Numbered from the stretch's first letter, positions 45,821 to 55,740 are shown. The stretch: 64,000 nucleotides of DNA from Pseudarthrobacter sp. NamE2 (GCF_005796205.1 NZ_VAHN01000007.1:62001-126000), one strand, 5' to 3'. The notes: generated from the sequence alone by a model not told the origin. A program made the numbers and translations.

Positions 45821-47029
45821 GTGACTTTCAACGAAGACGCCGCTGGCTGGAGTCCCGACACCCAGGCCGTCCGCGGCGGGCTGGACCGTACCAACTTCCA
45901 GGAAACCGCGGAGCCGGTCTTTTTGAACTCGGGCTTCGTCTACGAGTCCGCCGCCGCTGCGGAGCGTGCCTTCACAGGCGAAGACGAACGCTTTGTCTAC
46001 TCCCGCTACGGCAACCCCTCGGTGGCCACTTTCCAGGAGCGGCTCCGCCTGCTCGAAGGCACCGAAGCGTGCTTCGCGACGGCGTCCGGCATGTCGGCAG
46101 TCTTCACCGCCCTGGGTGCGTTGCTGGGTGCCGGTGACCGGGTGGTGGCGGCCCGTTCGCTGTTCGGCTCCTGTTTTGTCATCCTGAACGAAATCCTGCC
46201 CCGCTGGGGCGTGGAGACGGTGTTCGTGGACGGACCGGACCTGGAGCAGTGGCGGTCGGCTTTGTCCGAACCCACCACTGCCGTATTCTTCGAATCGCCG
46301 TCCAACCCCATGCAGGAGATCGTGGATATCGCCGCGGTCAGCGAGCTGGCGCACGCGGCCGGGGCCACCGTCGTCGTCGACAATGTCTTTGCCACTCCCC
46401 TGCTGCAGCGCTGTGGGCAGCTCGGCGCGGACGTCATTGTCTACTCCGGGACCAAGCACATCGACGGCCAGGGCCGGGTGATGGGCGGCGCGATCCTGGG
46501 CAGCAAGGAGTTCATCGAGGGCCCGGTCAAGCAGCTGATGCGGCACACCGGGCCGTCGCTCTCGCCGTTCAATGCGTGGGTGCTCACTAAGGGCCTGGAA
46601 ACCATGGCCCTGCGCGTGAACCATTCTTCCGCCACCGCCCTGCGTTTGGCGGAGTGGCTGGAGCAGCAGCCTGCCGTGAACTGGGTGAAGTATCCGCTGC
46701 TGAAATCCCACCCGCAGTATGAGTTGGCTGCGAAGCAGATGAAGGCCGGTGGTACGGTGCTCACGCTGGAGCTTGCCCCTTCGGGCGGGCGTTCCGGCAA
46801 GGAGGCCGCGTTTGCGCTGCTGGACGGGCTGCGCATCATCGACATCTCCAACAACCTGGGTGACTCGAAGTCCCTCATCACCCACCCGGCCACCACCACG
46901 CACCGTGCCATGGGGCCCGAGGGCCGCGCCGCGATTGGCCTGAGCGACGCCGTGGTCCGTCTCTCCGTGGGGCTCGAGGATGCCGACGACCTCATCCGGG
47001 ACCTGGAACAGGCGCTGAAGCAGATCTAG
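45821..47029 (+). CDS. metZ: O-succinylhomoserine sulfhydrylase
   Basis: PLP enzyme (402 residues) forming homocysteine from O-succinylhomoserine and sulfide. The Cys/Met-metabolism fold is clear: FVYSRYGNPSVATFQERL, ATASGMSAVFTALGALL, VVDNVFATPLLQ, the PLP lysine in VIVYSGTKHIDGQGRVMGG, and the C-terminal ITHPATTTHR with VVRLSVGLEDADDLI. The start is GTG directly after the rhodanese stop. The SAM-IV riboswitch upstream agrees with a methionine role. Its TAG overlaps the convergent DUF1905 stop. Confidence 0.93.
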   Translation: MTFNEDAAGWSPDTQAVRGGLDRTNFQETAEPVFLNSGFVYESAAAAERAFTGEDERFVYSRYGNPSVATFQERLRLLEGTEACFATASGMSAVFTALGALLGAGDRVVAARSLFGSCFVILNEILPRWGVETVFVDGPDLEQWRSALSEPTTAVFFESPSNPMQEIVDIAAVSELAHAAGATVVVDNVFATPLLQRCGQLGADVIVYSGTKHIDGQGRVMGGAILGSKEFIEGPVKQLMRHTGPSLSPFNAWVLTKGLETMALRVNHSSATALRLAEWLEQQPAVNWVKYPLLKSHPQYELAAKQMKAGGTVLTLELAPSGGRSGKEAAFALLDGLRIIDISNNLGDSKSLITHPATTTHRAMGPEGRAAIGLSDAVVRLSVGLEDADDLIRDLEQALKQI

Positions 47030-47349
47030 CTGGCTTTGCGGGGCTTTGCGTCGTTCGGTTGGAGCTCCAGCTTTGCTTCCACCCGGTCCCCGGCGCTGAT
47101 CCCGGCCTTGTCCCGTACTGCCTTCTTCACCGGCAGCAGGTAGGAGCCGGTTTTGGCGTCGGGGAAAAGCGACGTCTGCCAGCTGTGTCCGGCAACTTCC
47201 GCCGTGACCTTCACCGACCCGAAGGCTTTGCTGCTGGTGCTTTGCTCCGCGACGTCATCAGCCACGGCCGGCGGCAGGGTGAGGAAGTGCCAGCCGGCCT
47301 CGCCGGGGAACAGCCACAGCTCGGCAACAAATACGTACGACGGCGTCAC
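47026..47349 (-). CDS. DUF1905 domain protein
   Basis: A 107-residue protein with a DUF1905 beta-barrel-like domain: YVFVAELWLFPGEAGWHFLTLP, FGSVKVTAEVAGHSWQTSLFPD and SYLLPVKKAVRDKAGISAGDRVEAKLEL. Function is unknown. GTG 47349 is chosen: GATACT lies 6 bp upstream, as in other leaderless genes here, and the longer frame is not conserved in character. Its stop overlaps that of metZ through a shared CTAG. Confidence 0.85.
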   Translation of the reverse strand: MTPSYVFVAELWLFPGEAGWHFLTLPPAVADDVAEQSTSSKAFGSVKVTAEVAGHSWQTSLFPDAKTGSYLLPVKKAVRDKAGISAGDRVEAKLELQPNDAKPRKAS

Positions 47350-47413
47350 GCGCCGAGTATCGCATGTCACCTCTTGGGGCACCAGCAGTTGTTCAGCCTG
47401 CCGAGACCCCGAC

Positions 47414-47432
47414 GGTTGAGCTTGTCGAAACC
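47414..47432. repeat. Dispersed GGTTGAGCTTGTCGAAACC element
   Basis: Single copy of the 19-bp arm that forms the palindrome at 16218-16255 (one base different). A degenerate second arm-like stretch (GCCTGCCGAGACC) precedes it at 47397-47409 in direct orientation. Confidence 0.65.
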
Positions 47433-47493
47433 CACGTCCTCCTGCCCCGGCATCTGACCATGGATTGTCAGACCCCCTTGGCATGCTTGGGGT

Positions 47494-49059
47494 ATGGAAA
47501 GCGGAGCAGCCGGGGGCGAAGCGACCGGGGGCGGGGGAGGCAGGGCCGGGATTCTGGCTGCTGTTGCGTCGGTGGCTGGTTTCGTGGATGAGCTCGCCCT
47601 CGTTGTTGCCGGCGGCTCCGCTGTTTCAGGTAGTCCTGATGCTGGCTCTTCTGATGCCGGTGCCGCGGGGGCTGATCCGTTGCGGGGGTTTGCCGATGAC
47701 TGCCTGGACGGTTTGGCGGTGCAGCGCAAGCTTGAGGCCGCCGCTGCCGCGGTGAAGGTGTTGCTGGTGGACGGGCACGTCGGCGCCGTCGCTGTGATGG
47801 AGGACCCGGCGGCGGGTCCGGAATGGGCCAAGGGCCGCGAGATGGCGTCCGTGGCCGAGGTCGCCTGCGTCCTGACCATCGGTGAACGCGCCGCAAGTGC
47901 CCTGATCGGTGAAGCCCAGGCCTTGACCAGTTCGTTGCCGGCGGTGCTGGACGCGTTGCAGGCCGGGCAGGTGTCGTGGCAGAACACGAAGGTCCTCATC
48001 GATGAGACCACCGGGCTGGACCCTGCCGCCACTGCGGCGCTGGAGCGGCACTTTCTTGACCCCGATACTCCCGGCGCCGGCCCTGGTGGTGTCGCAGGTG
48101 TGTTGCCGCCGGCGAGGTTGCGGCCGAAGGTGCGCTCCTGGCGGGAACGCCACCATCCCGACTCGATCGAGAAACGCCACGCCAGGGGTGTCGCGGACCG
48201 GCGGATGGAATACGCCCCGGACCGGGACGCGATGGCCTGGGTCTCCATGTACCTGCCCGCGGACCAGGCCAACGCGGCCTGGAACCGGACCCGGGCCTTG
48301 GCCCGCGGACTGCAGGGACCGGACGAGTTCCGCACCCTTCCACAACTGATGGCAGACATCGGCGCCACAGCCCTCCTCGACACCGGACATACCCCCACCC
48401 ATGGTCCACCGGATGGCGTCGCACGGTGCGGTGGTGCCTCTGCCGACTCTCACGTGAACGAAGGCGGTCTCGAACTTGCTCACCCGCCCGTGCCGCGGGC
48501 GCAGGTGCTCGTCACGGTCCCGGTGTTCGCGCTCCTGGGCGCCACCGAGGAACCAGCAATGCTGGATGGGCACGGTCCGATCCCGGCGTCGATGGCCCGT
48601 AGACTCGTCGCCGGCGGAGCGGATTCGTTCCACCGGGTCCTGGTCGATCCCAGGGACGGGGCGCCGCTGGAGATCGGGCGGACGAGCTACCGGATCCAGG
48701 AAGCGATGCGCCGCTGGCTGAGGCTCCGGGACGGTAAATGCCCGTTCCCCGGCTGCAGCAACCACTCCCTCGACAACGAAGCCGACCACCTGCTGGCCTG
48801 GCACCACGGCGGAACCACCGGGATCACCAACCTCGCCCAGCCCTGCCCCAAGCACCACCGGATGAAACACACCAGCGCATGGCAACCCACCCCCGCCACC
48901 AAAAACGCACCACCCGGCTGGATCTCACCGGCCGGACGCCGCTACACCAGCGAACACCAGGACTGGGAACCACCCCACTGGCCACCCGTCATCCTGCCTT
49001 GGCACCAAAGCATTCTGGAGGAGGCATTGGAGCGATTCCGCCTGCCGGCAGGTAGCTGA
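47494..49059 (+). CDS. DUF222/HNH endonuclease family protein
   Basis: A 521-residue protein of the large actinobacterial DUF222-HNH (13E12-like) family. An Ala/Gly-rich N-terminus leads to the helical DUF222 region (about 60-400), and the HNH nuclease lies near 415-470: CPFPGCSNHSLDNEADHLLAWHHGG and CPKHHRMKH, with the two CxxC-type zinc knuckles and the catalytic histidine. Such genes occur in many dispersed copies in Arthrobacter and may be selfish or repair-linked. The ATG follows GGGGT. Confidence 0.92.
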   Translation: MESGAAGGEATGGGGGRAGILAAVASVAGFVDELALVVAGGSAVSGSPDAGSSDAGAAGADPLRGFADDCLDGLAVQRKLEAAAAAVKVLLVDGHVGAVAVMEDPAAGPEWAKGREMASVAEVACVLTIGERAASALIGEAQALTSSLPAVLDALQAGQVSWQNTKVLIDETTGLDPAATAALERHFLDPDTPGAGPGGVAGVLPPARLRPKVRSWRERHHPDSIEKRHARGVADRRMEYAPDRDAMAWVSMYLPADQANAAWNRTRALARGLQGPDEFRTLPQLMADIGATALLDTGHTPTHGPPDGVARCGGASADSHVNEGGLELAHPPVPRAQVLVTVPVFALLGATEEPAMLDGHGPIPASMARRLVAGGADSFHRVLVDPRDGAPLEIGRTSYRIQEAMRRWLRLRDGKCPFPGCSNHSLDNEADHLLAWHHGGTTGITNLAQPCPKHHRMKHTSAWQPTPATKNAPPGWISPAGRRYTSEHQDWEPPHWPPVILPWHQSILEEALERFRLPAGS

Positions 49060-49151
49060 CGGACGGGAGGCAGGTAAGGGTTTGGATGCAATACCTCTTG
49101 TTCACGGGCGGTCTTATGTGCCAGATGAGGCCTTGTACACCGGCAGAAAGC

Positions 49152-50381
49152 TCAAGTCTGCCGGACCCGGATCAGCTCCGGGATAGCATCAACCTCGGAA
49201 AGATCCAGCGCGTCCCGCATGGTTACCTTAACGGCGTGCCGGACTACGGCGCCAAGGCCCATATCCTCAGGCGGCGGCCCTGTCAGCAACTTGTCACGGA
49301 CCCGGCGTTGTTCTGCGGCCCCCGTCCCCCGTGCAATGATTTCCTCCACGCCCTGCTTGGCCAAGGCGAGTTCTCCCTGTTCGTCCAGCACGGGCGCGAG
49401 GTAGTCCACCAGCGAATGCACCACATTAGCGGCAGGAACCGGGCGGAAGGTGCCAAAGTCCAGGAGTTCACCGCTGAGCCCCTCGCTGCTCGCCTGCCAC
49501 GCTGCCATCCGCAGCAGCACGGTGGGCACGGGCGAGGGATCGACGCCGTCACGCCATTCCCGGCCTGCAGTCTCCACCAGGGCACGGACCAGAAGCGCGA
49601 TCAGTGCTGCGTCCTCGGCGCGCAGGCATACATCGGCAACACGCACCTCCACTGTGGGATGGTTGCGGGAGAGCCGGGCGTCGAAGTAGAGCATGCCTTC
49701 ATCCAGCATCACACCACTGTCCAGCAAACGGGTGACCAGGCGGCGGTAGGCGGGATAGGTCCCATAGATGCCCGCCGGCCCCGACGTAGGCCAACGGTTC
49801 CAGGCCTGCGTCCGGTAACTCTCGAAACCAGTCTGCAGCCCGTTCCAAAACGGTGAATTGGCGCTAAGGGCAGTCAGCACAGCCAGTTTGTCGCGGATGC
49901 GGTCCAGGACCGCAACGCCTTCTTCGGGTGACTCCACATACGTGTGCACGTGGAAGCCGCAAGTCAGCTGCTCCTGGGCAGTCAGGCCAAAGCGTTCCAG
50001 CATCCTGGCGTATCGCGGGTCGGGGGTCGTATGGCTGTTCAGCCCCAGAGGCGAGGTGGCAAGCGCCGCCACGCGCGCGTGGTGCCTTTGCGCCGCCTGG
50101 TCCGCCAGCATCCGCCCCGCCCTGATCTGGTCAAGGAGGGGGCCGTACTCAAGGCAGGGCCGGGTCTGCGTCTCGATCTGCTCAAGTTTCAGCTCGGCAC
50201 TCAAGCCCATCTCGTCGTCGTCGTAAACCGTCTTGTCTTTGGTCTCGAGCGCATGCGGATCCTGCGGGCCGTCGTCAGCCGGGCCCCACCGGTTCGACAG
50301 CAGCGCGTCGGCCAGGGCAAGGGGTTCACCCGTCTCCGGGTGAACGATCAGCAGCTCTTCCTCCACGCCGAAAGTACGCAT
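49152..50381 (-). CDS. Carboxylate-amine ligase, YbdK/GCS2 type
   Basis: ATP-grasp-like GCS2-family ligase of 409 residues, related to glutamate-cysteine ligase. Signatures: the start [61 protein letters not shown]. coli YbdK has weak glutamate-cysteine ligase activity; actinobacteria make mycothiol instead, so the physiological role is unclear. ATG 50381 is favoured by CAGAAT 6 bp upstream and family N-termini; an in-frame ATG at 50432 is less likely. It lies downstream of the HTH-MurA gene on the same strand. Confidence 0.88.
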   Translation of the reverse strand: MRTFGVEEELLIVHPETGEPLALADALLSNRWGPADDGPQDPHALETKDKTVYDDDEMGLSAELKLEQIETQTRPCLEYGPLLDQIRAGRMLADQAAQRHHARVAALATSPLGLNSHTTPDPRYARMLERFGLTAQEQLTCGFHVHTYVESPEEGVAVLDRIRDKLAVLTALSANSPFWNGLQTGFESYRTQAWNRWPTSGPAGIYGTYPAYRRLVTRLLDSGVMLDEGMLYFDARLSRNHPTVEVRVADVCLRAEDAALIALLVRALVETAGREWRDGVDPSPVPTVLLRMAAWQASSEGLSGELLDFGTFRPVPAANVVHSLVDYLAPVLDEQGELALAKQGVEEIIARGTGAAEQRRVRDKLLTGPPPEDMGLGAVVRHAVKVTMRDALDLSEVDAIPELIRVRQT

Positions 50382-50448
50382 ACTTACATTCTGCGCCAGC
50401 CCAAGGGCATATGAAGATACTCCGGCCTTCATGACGAACCGTGAATGG

Positions 50449-51972
50449 TCAGTCCTGGAAGTACTCCACCTTGGCGCCGATGGTGTTCAAGCGCTCCGCC
50501 AGGTCCTCGTATCCGCGCTCAATGACATAGATGTTCCGGAGCTCGGACACCCCGCGGGCCGCCAGCATTGCCAAGAGCAGGCATGCCGCCGGGCGCAGCG
50601 CGGGCGGGCAGCCTACTTCAGCCGCGCGCCACTTGGTGGGTCCGTTGACGTAAATGCGGTGCGGATCCAGCAGCTGGACCTGCGCCCCCAGCCGGTTCAG
50701 CTCGGTCAGGTAGATGGCCCGGTTCTCATACACCCAGTCATGGATCATGGTCTGGCCGGCGGCGTTTGCAGCGATGACGGCAAAGAACGGCAGGTTGTCG
50801 ATATTCAGGCCGGGGAACGGCATCGGGTGGATCTTGTCTTCGGGCGCCCTCAGCTCCGAAGGCTTGGTGGTGACATCCACCAGCCGCGTCCGGCCGTTGC
50901 GCGCCATGTATTCCTCGGAGATTTCCAGTTCCTGGCCCATCTGCTCCAAGGTAGCCAGTTCAATCTCCATGAACTCGATGGGCACCCGGCGGACAGTGAC
51001 CTCGGAATTGGTGACGATCCCGGCAGTGATGAGGCTCATCGCCTCAATGGGGTCCTCGGACGGGAAGTACTCGATGTCGGCATCGATGTGCGGCCGGCCG
51101 GTGATTTTCAGGGTGGTGGTTCCCACGCCCTTGATGGTCACACCCAGCATCTCCAGGTAGAAGCAGAGGTCCTGGACCATGTAGTTGGGGCTGGCGTTCC
51201 GGATGATGGTGGTTCCCTCGCGGTGAGCCGCCGCCATGATGGCATTCTCGGTGACGGTGTCCCCGCGCTCGGTGAGGACAAATGAGCGGTCGAGGGCGTC
51301 AGCCGCGGGCGCCTGCACGGTGTAGAAACCGGCGGTTGCCTCCACGGACAGCCCGAACTGGCGCAGGGCCTGCATGTGCGGCTCAACAGTGCGGGTGCCA
51401 AGGTCGCAGCCTCCGGCGTACGGCAACCGGTATTCCTCCGACTCGTCCAGGAGCGGACCCAGCAGCATGATCACGCTCCGGGTGCGCCGGGCGGCTTCAA
51501 CGTCCATCCCCTCCAGGTCCAAAACAGCCGGGCGCCGCAGCCTGAGATCGGTATCGTTGAGCCAGGTGCACTCCACGCCGATGCTGGCCAGCACCTCGAC
51601 GATCCGGTTGACCTCTTCGATCCGCGCCAGGCGGCGCAGCACTGTAGTACCGCGGTTGATCAGGCTGGCGCAGAGCAGCGCCACGCCGGCGTTCTTGCTG
51701 CTGTTCACGTCCACGGCTCCGGACAGTGTGCGCCCGCCCTCAACGCGCAGATGCGTCATCTGCGGTTTGCCGACGTTGACGATGCTGCGGTCAAAGATGG
51801 CTTCCAGGCGCTGAATCATCTTCAGACTCAAGTTCTGCTTCCCCTGCTCCATCCGGGCAACAGCACTTTGGCTGGTCCCCAACTCAGCGGCGAGCTGGCC
51901 CTGGGTCCAGCCTTTCTCATTCCGGGCGTCCCGGAGCATTGCGGCAACGTGCTCAGTGGTTTCCAGCGTCAT
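50449..51972 (-). CDS. MurA-like enolpyruvyl transferase with N-terminal XRE helix-turn-helix
   Basis: A 507-residue fusion. Residues ~8-62 are an XRE/HTH_3 DNA-binding domain ([35 protein letters not shown]). Residues ~72-507 are a UDP-GlcNAc 1-carboxyvinyltransferase fold, with K93/N94 in [10 protein letters not shown] and the PEP-binding cysteine at C189 in [14 protein letters not shown], so the catalytic loop looks intact. MurA makes the first committed peptidoglycan precursor; here the enzyme may sense substrate to control DNA binding. TATATT lies 7 bp before the ATG. The main murA is probably elsewhere. Confidence 0.88.
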   Translation of the reverse strand: MTLETTEHVAAMLRDARNEKGWTQGQLAAELGTSQSAVARMEQGKQNLSLKMIQRLEAIFDRSIVNVGKPQMTHLRVEGGRTLSGAVDVNSSKNAGVALLCASLINRGTTVLRRLARIEEVNRIVEVLASIGVECTWLNDTDLRLRRPAVLDLEGMDVEAARRTRSVIMLLGPLLDESEEYRLPYAGGCDLGTRTVEPHMQALRQFGLSVEATAGFYTVQAPAADALDRSFVLTERGDTVTENAIMAAAHREGTTIIRNASPNYMVQDLCFYLEMLGVTIKGVGTTTLKITGRPHIDADIEYFPSEDPIEAMSLITAGIVTNSEVTVRRVPIEFMEIELATLEQMGQELEISEEYMARNGRTRLVDVTTKPSELRAPEDKIHPMPFPGLNIDNLPFFAVIAANAAGQTMIHDWVYENRAIYLTELNRLGAQVQLLDPHRIYVNGPTKWRAAEVGCPPALRPAACLLLAMLAARGVSELRNIYVIERGYEDLAERLNTIGAKVEYFQD

Positions 51973-52073
51973 GCACGAAAATATATCATAAATGAGTTAC
52001 AACGGCGGCAGACGGCGCGGTAGCGTGGCGCCAGGAGAGCGTTTACCCACTACATGCGATAGAAAACGCACGC

Positions 52074-52752
52074 TTGGTGACCTTGTCCTGCCGTCCAGTC
52101 CGCGGGAGGCTGAACGGCAGTAACGAAACCACCAGATGCGCCCAACCCACACCCGCCCGTCCCTGTTCAGACTGGCAGGGCTGCTGGTCGCCCGGGCTCC
52201 CCGCCCAGCCTCCGGTCTCCCTGTACGTGAATACCGCCAACCCCGGCAGCGCGGGTTCCTGGTGGCCAACCAGCAATGAGTACCCATCGGGCGGACGGTC
52301 AACAACCCCTGCGGCTCCTGCGAAGAGGGCGAATACGGCACGGCCTGCGCCTACATGCATGGCTACGCCAAGGCTTATGACAACGCCTACGTCCGCGGCG
52401 TCAGCAACCCCCGGGACTACTTCTGGTGGCTGGATGTGGGGACCGAAAACAGCTGGACCGGTAACAAGGACGCCAACCGGGCCGTGCTGGAGGGCATGAC
52501 GGACTTCTTCCACAGCATCGACGTCAAAGGCGTGGGACTCTATTCCACCAGCCTGCAGTGGGCCGGATCGTGGGAACCGTCAGTAGCTCCAGCAACCTCT
52601 ACCCGCTGCCGAGCTGGCTGGCCGGTTCCCGCAACGCGTTCAGGGCTGTTAACGCCTGCTCAGGCGCACCGCTCACGGGTGGCGGCAAAGTTGTCCCTGA
52701 CCCAGTTCGTCGCCAACGGCTTCGACTACAACCACCCGTGCAACCAGGGACC
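52074..52752 (+). pseudogene. Frameshifted secreted GH25-like domain protein
   Basis: Pieces of one protein occur in three frames: RGRLNGSNETT then VSLYVNTANPGSAGSWWPTSNE (to ~52280), VNNPCGSCEEGEYGTACAYM ... PRDYFWWLDVGTENSW ... GVGLYSTSLQW (~52300-52555), RIVGTVSSSSNLYPLPSWLAG ... ACSGAPLTGGGK (~52560-52690), and LTQFVANGFDYNHPCNQG (~52690-52750). Ordered together they match an actinobacterial exported lysozyme-barrel-like family. At least three frameshifts, no start or signal peptide and no own stop mark it as decayed. Its end runs against the ecfT stop. Confidence 0.8.
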
Positions 52753-53553
52753 TCAGCTCCCCAGCCACACCATGTTCCACGTGCCGGCAGTTACGGCTGC
52801 TGCCATGGCCAGCCCCGCCACCAGCAGGCCGCCCGCCAACACCCAGGCATCCAGTGACGTGAAGGTCGAGGCGCGGGCCCACGTCCGGGCTCCGCCGCCG
52901 AACCCGCGGGCCTCCATGGTGACGGCCAGCCTGGATGCGCGGCGGATCGCCTGCACCAGCAAGCCAAAGCTCTGCCCCAGGGTCGCCTTCACCCGCTGGA
53001 CAGCACTGCCGCGCGAGCCGACACCGCGCGCCCTGCGCGCCATGCCGATGGTCTGCCACTCCTCCGCCATGAGCCCCACCAGCCGCATCGCGGCCAGCGT
53101 GCCCAGCACGAACCGGTGTGGCAGCCGCGCCTTCTGTGCCAGCGCGTCCGCCAGGTCCGTGGGATCGGTACAACTCATCAGCAGCACCGCCGGCAGCGCA
53201 ATGGCCAGCCCGCGGAGCATGAACCCGACGCCCATCTCCAGCGAGCCTTCGCTCATGGTCCAAATGCCGACGTCGATCAGCGTCCTTCCGCTGTCCGGCG
53301 CCAGGATCGAGGTGCTCCAGCCGCCCACCGCCGCGGCGAGTATCAGCGGCCAGCCCCGCTGCCACAGCAGCGTGAGCGTGAGGCCCGCCAGCGGAAACAG
53401 CAGGAACTCAAAGACCAGCGCAACGGACGCAGACACCCAGTCTATGGACAGTGCCAGCACCACGGTGATGAGTACGACGGCGGCGACCTTGCTCAGCGGG
53501 TTGGCGCGGCTCAGGAGGGCGTGGTTGCCCTGCAGGTTCAATTCCTGCCTCAC
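52753..53553 (-). CDS. ECF transporter transmembrane component EcfT
   Basis: Energy-coupling membrane protein (266 residues) of an ECF vitamin importer, with about five to six spans. The coupling-helix motifs are the ARG-type IGMARRARGVG and VTMEARGFGGGARTW; CTDPTDLADALAQKARLPHRF precedes them. The GTG at 53553 follows GAAAGG and lies 13 bp after the ATPase stop. The operon has a TPP riboswitch, and the gene corresponds to ykoC. Confidence 0.9.
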   Translation of the reverse strand: MRQELNLQGNHALLSRANPLSKVAAVVLITVVLALSIDWVSASVALVFEFLLFPLAGLTLTLLWQRGWPLILAAAVGGWSTSILAPDSGRTLIDVGIWTMSEGSLEMGVGFMLRGLAIALPAVLLMSCTDPTDLADALAQKARLPHRFVLGTLAAMRLVGLMAEEWQTIGMARRARGVGSRGSAVQRVKATLGQSFGLLVQAIRRASRLAVTMEARGFGGGARTWARASTFTSLDAWVLAGGLLVAGLAMAAAVTAGTWNMVWLGS

Positions 53554-53566
53554 GGGGCTGCCTTTC

Positions 53567-55117
53567 TCACAGTGCCACCTTCTCGCGTGCGGACAGCTTG
53601 AGCTCGGCCCCACCGAGGGCTGCACTGAATTCCGCGTCATGGGTTACGGACACCACGGCAGTGCCGGCATCCAGGAGTTCGGACAGGAAGGACGCCAGTT
53701 CAGCCCAGGTGTTGGCGTCCTGGCCGAACGTTGGCTCGTCCAGGACCAGGACCTGCGGACTGGCCGCGAGGACGGTGGCCACCGAAAGGCGCCGCTTCTC
53801 CCCGCCTGAGAGCGTGTAGGGGTTGGCATCCACCAGGGACGTAAGCCGGAGGCGCTCCAGCAGTTCGTCGACCCGCTCCCCGCCGTGGCCCAGGTGGCGC
53901 GGCCCGAACATCAGTTCGTCCAGCACCCTCCCGGTAACGAACTGGTGTTCCGGCTCCTGGAACACGGTGCCGACCCGTTCGATCAGTTGCTCGGCTTTCC
54001 ACTTGTACGGGTCGATTCCGGCACCGCGGCTCAGGCCGGTGGTGGCGGACACCTTTCCGGCAACGGGCTCGAGCAGCCCCGCGAGGGTCAGTGCAAAAGT
54101 GGATTTCCCGGCGCCGTTGGGCCCGGTGATGGCAAGCGCCTGCCCCGCCCGGACCTGCCCCGTGATGTCCTCCTGCACGGGGACGGGCGGGATCTTCCGG
54201 AAGCCGCTGCGGCGTGGACGGGCGCGGGATACGGCAAGTTTTTCGGCCGCAAGCAGGAGGTTGCCTGTCCCGGCAGCCGGTTCGGCGGCACGCGGGCGTG
54301 TGGCCGGCACATGGCCGGGCACCCACACGCCTGCCCCTAGCAGCATGGCGCGGGCCTCGGTGAGCACCTTGTCCGGCGGGCCGTCCAGGATCACAGCGGG
54401 ATCGGTGGCGGATCCGGGTTGCAGGACCACGATCCTGTCCACCAGGTCCTTCCACACCGCCACCCGGTGCTCCACCACCACCAGCGTGGCACCGGTCTTG
54501 TCCAGGCACCGCGCCACGGCATCCCGGACTTCCAGCACCCCTGCCGGGTCAAGGTTGGCGGTGGGCTCATCCAGCAGGATCAGCCCTGGCCGCATCGCCA
54601 GGATCCCCGCGAGCGCGAGGCGCTGCTTCTGGCCGCCGGACAGGGCCGACGTCGGGTGGTCCAGCGGCAGGTGGGAAAGCCCGACGTCGGCAAGCGCCTC
54701 ATGCACGCGGGTCCAGATGTCGTCCCGGGGCACTGCGAGGTTCTCGGCGCCAAAGGCGACGTCGTCCCCCACACGCGACAGGACCACCTGCGTCTCCGGG
54801 TCCTGCTGCATCAGCCCGGCGCGGCCGCGCTGCCCGCGCGGGGACCCGCCGTCGACCAGCAGCGAACCGGACTCGTCGGAGTCGCCTGCCTCGCCGTCGT
54901 CGTTCACGTCACCAAGCACCCCCGCCAGGGCATGCAGCAGCGTGGACTTGCCGGCACCGGACGGGCCAAGCAGGAGCACACGCTCCCCCGGCCTGATGTC
55001 CAGGTCCAGGCCGTGGACCGCGGGTTTGACCCGGCCGGCGTGGCGCCAGCCCCAACCGCGGGCCGTAATCGCCGCCGGCCGCACGGCCGTACCCGTGCCG
55101 TGGGTAGGGGCAGGCAT
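53567..55117 (-). CDS. ECF transporter ATPase, two nucleotide-binding domains
   Basis: A 516-residue duplicated ABC ATPase that powers the ECF importer, equivalent to ykoD. First domain: Walker A GPSGAGKST, signature LSGGQKQRLALAG, Walker B GLILLDEPT. Second: GPNGAGKST, LSGGEKRRLSVA, QVLVLDEPT. An unusual acidic insert (NDDGEAGDSDESGSL) follows the first Walker A. Its ATG overlaps the TGA of the S-component gene, so the two are coupled. Confidence 0.95.
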   Translation of the reverse strand: MPAPTHGTGTAVRPAAITARGWGWRHAGRVKPAVHGLDLDIRPGERVLLLGPSGAGKSTLLHALAGVLGDVNDDGEAGDSDESGSLLVDGGSPRGQRGRAGLMQQDPETQVVLSRVGDDVAFGAENLAVPRDDIWTRVHEALADVGLSHLPLDHPTSALSGGQKQRLALAGILAMRPGLILLDEPTANLDPAGVLEVRDAVARCLDKTGATLVVVEHRVAVWKDLVDRIVVLQPGSATDPAVILDGPPDKVLTEARAMLLGAGVWVPGHVPATRPRAAEPAAGTGNLLLAAEKLAVSRARPRRSGFRKIPPVPVQEDITGQVRAGQALAITGPNGAGKSTFALTLAGLLEPVAGKVSATTGLSRGAGIDPYKWKAEQLIERVGTVFQEPEHQFVTGRVLDELMFGPRHLGHGGERVDELLERLRLTSLVDANPYTLSGGEKRRLSVATVLAASPQVLVLDEPTFGQDANTWAELASFLSELLDAGTAVVSVTHDAEFSAALGGAELKLSAREKVAL

Positions 55118-55740
55118 CAGGAGAAGACGGGCTCTGTGGCTGCCTTGCGGGAAGCGAAGGAGCTCAGCACACCGGTCCGTGCCAGCCCGCGGGTGGCGAT
55201 CCAGGACAGGGCGCCGGCGATGATGGCTCCGGAGATCGTGGTGAAGATGATGTAGGCCAGCTTGTCACCGGCTGCGTAGGCGATGTTCCAGCCCCACGGC
55301 GCGAAGGAATCGTTGAGGCCGCAGAACAGTCCGGCGGCGGCACCGGCCAGCAGCGCCACCGGCAGGTTGAACTTCCTGTACACGAAGATGGCGAAGATGA
55401 TCTCCGCGCCCAGGCCCTGGACGAAGCCGGAGAACAGCACGGACGCGCCGTACTGCGAGCCCATCAGCAGCTCGCCGGTGGCCGCGACCGTCTCGCAGAA
55501 CAGCGCCGCGCCGGGCTTGCGGATGATCAGCATGCCCAGCACCGCCGGGATCATCCAGCCGCCGGCAATCAAGCCGGTCAGCGGCGGGTAGACGGCGTTC
55601 ATCGGCCCGGACACGGCTGCCGCGCCCTGGGACCAGGCCCAGAACATGACACCGCCGGCGACGGCGATCAGGGCCGCCACCACGATGTCCACGACGCGCC
55701 AGGACTTGCTGGTGCTCTTCTTGATTGCTGCAGTGCTCAT
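55117..55740 (-). CDS. ykoE: ECF transporter substrate component, YkoE family
   Basis: A 207-residue S-component with about six spans that binds thiamine or its hydroxymethylpyrimidine precursor and hands it to EcfT. YkoE-type features: AVYPPLTGLIAGGWMIPAVLG, RKPGAALFCETVAATGELLMG and GFVQGLGAEIIFAIF. The ATG at 55740 follows AGGAGG 5 bp upstream. First gene of the operon, directly downstream of the TPP riboswitch, which supports thiamine-type specificity. Confidence 0.93.
   Translation of the reverse strand: MSTAAIKKSTSKSWRVVDIVVAALIAVAGGVMFWAWSQGAAAVSGPMNAVYPPLTGLIAGGWMIPAVLGMLIIRKPGAALFCETVAATGELLMGSQYGASVLFSGFVQGLGAEIIFAIFVYRKFNLPVALLAGAAAGLFCGLNDSFAPWGWNIAYAAGDKLAYIIFTTISGAIIAGALSWIATRGLARTGVLSSFASRKAATEPVFS

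Noticed and set aside
47494..49059. HNH endonuclease as part of a mobile intron or restriction system
   Set aside because: No methylase, no intein or group I/II features nearby; it is a typical dispersed DUF222-HNH gene.
52355..53809. 484-codon frame running from the pseudogene into ecfT and the ECF ATPase
   Set aside because: Only its first ~70 codons and a short piece near 52700 are protein-like (fragments of the decayed gene); the rest is antisense to ecfT.
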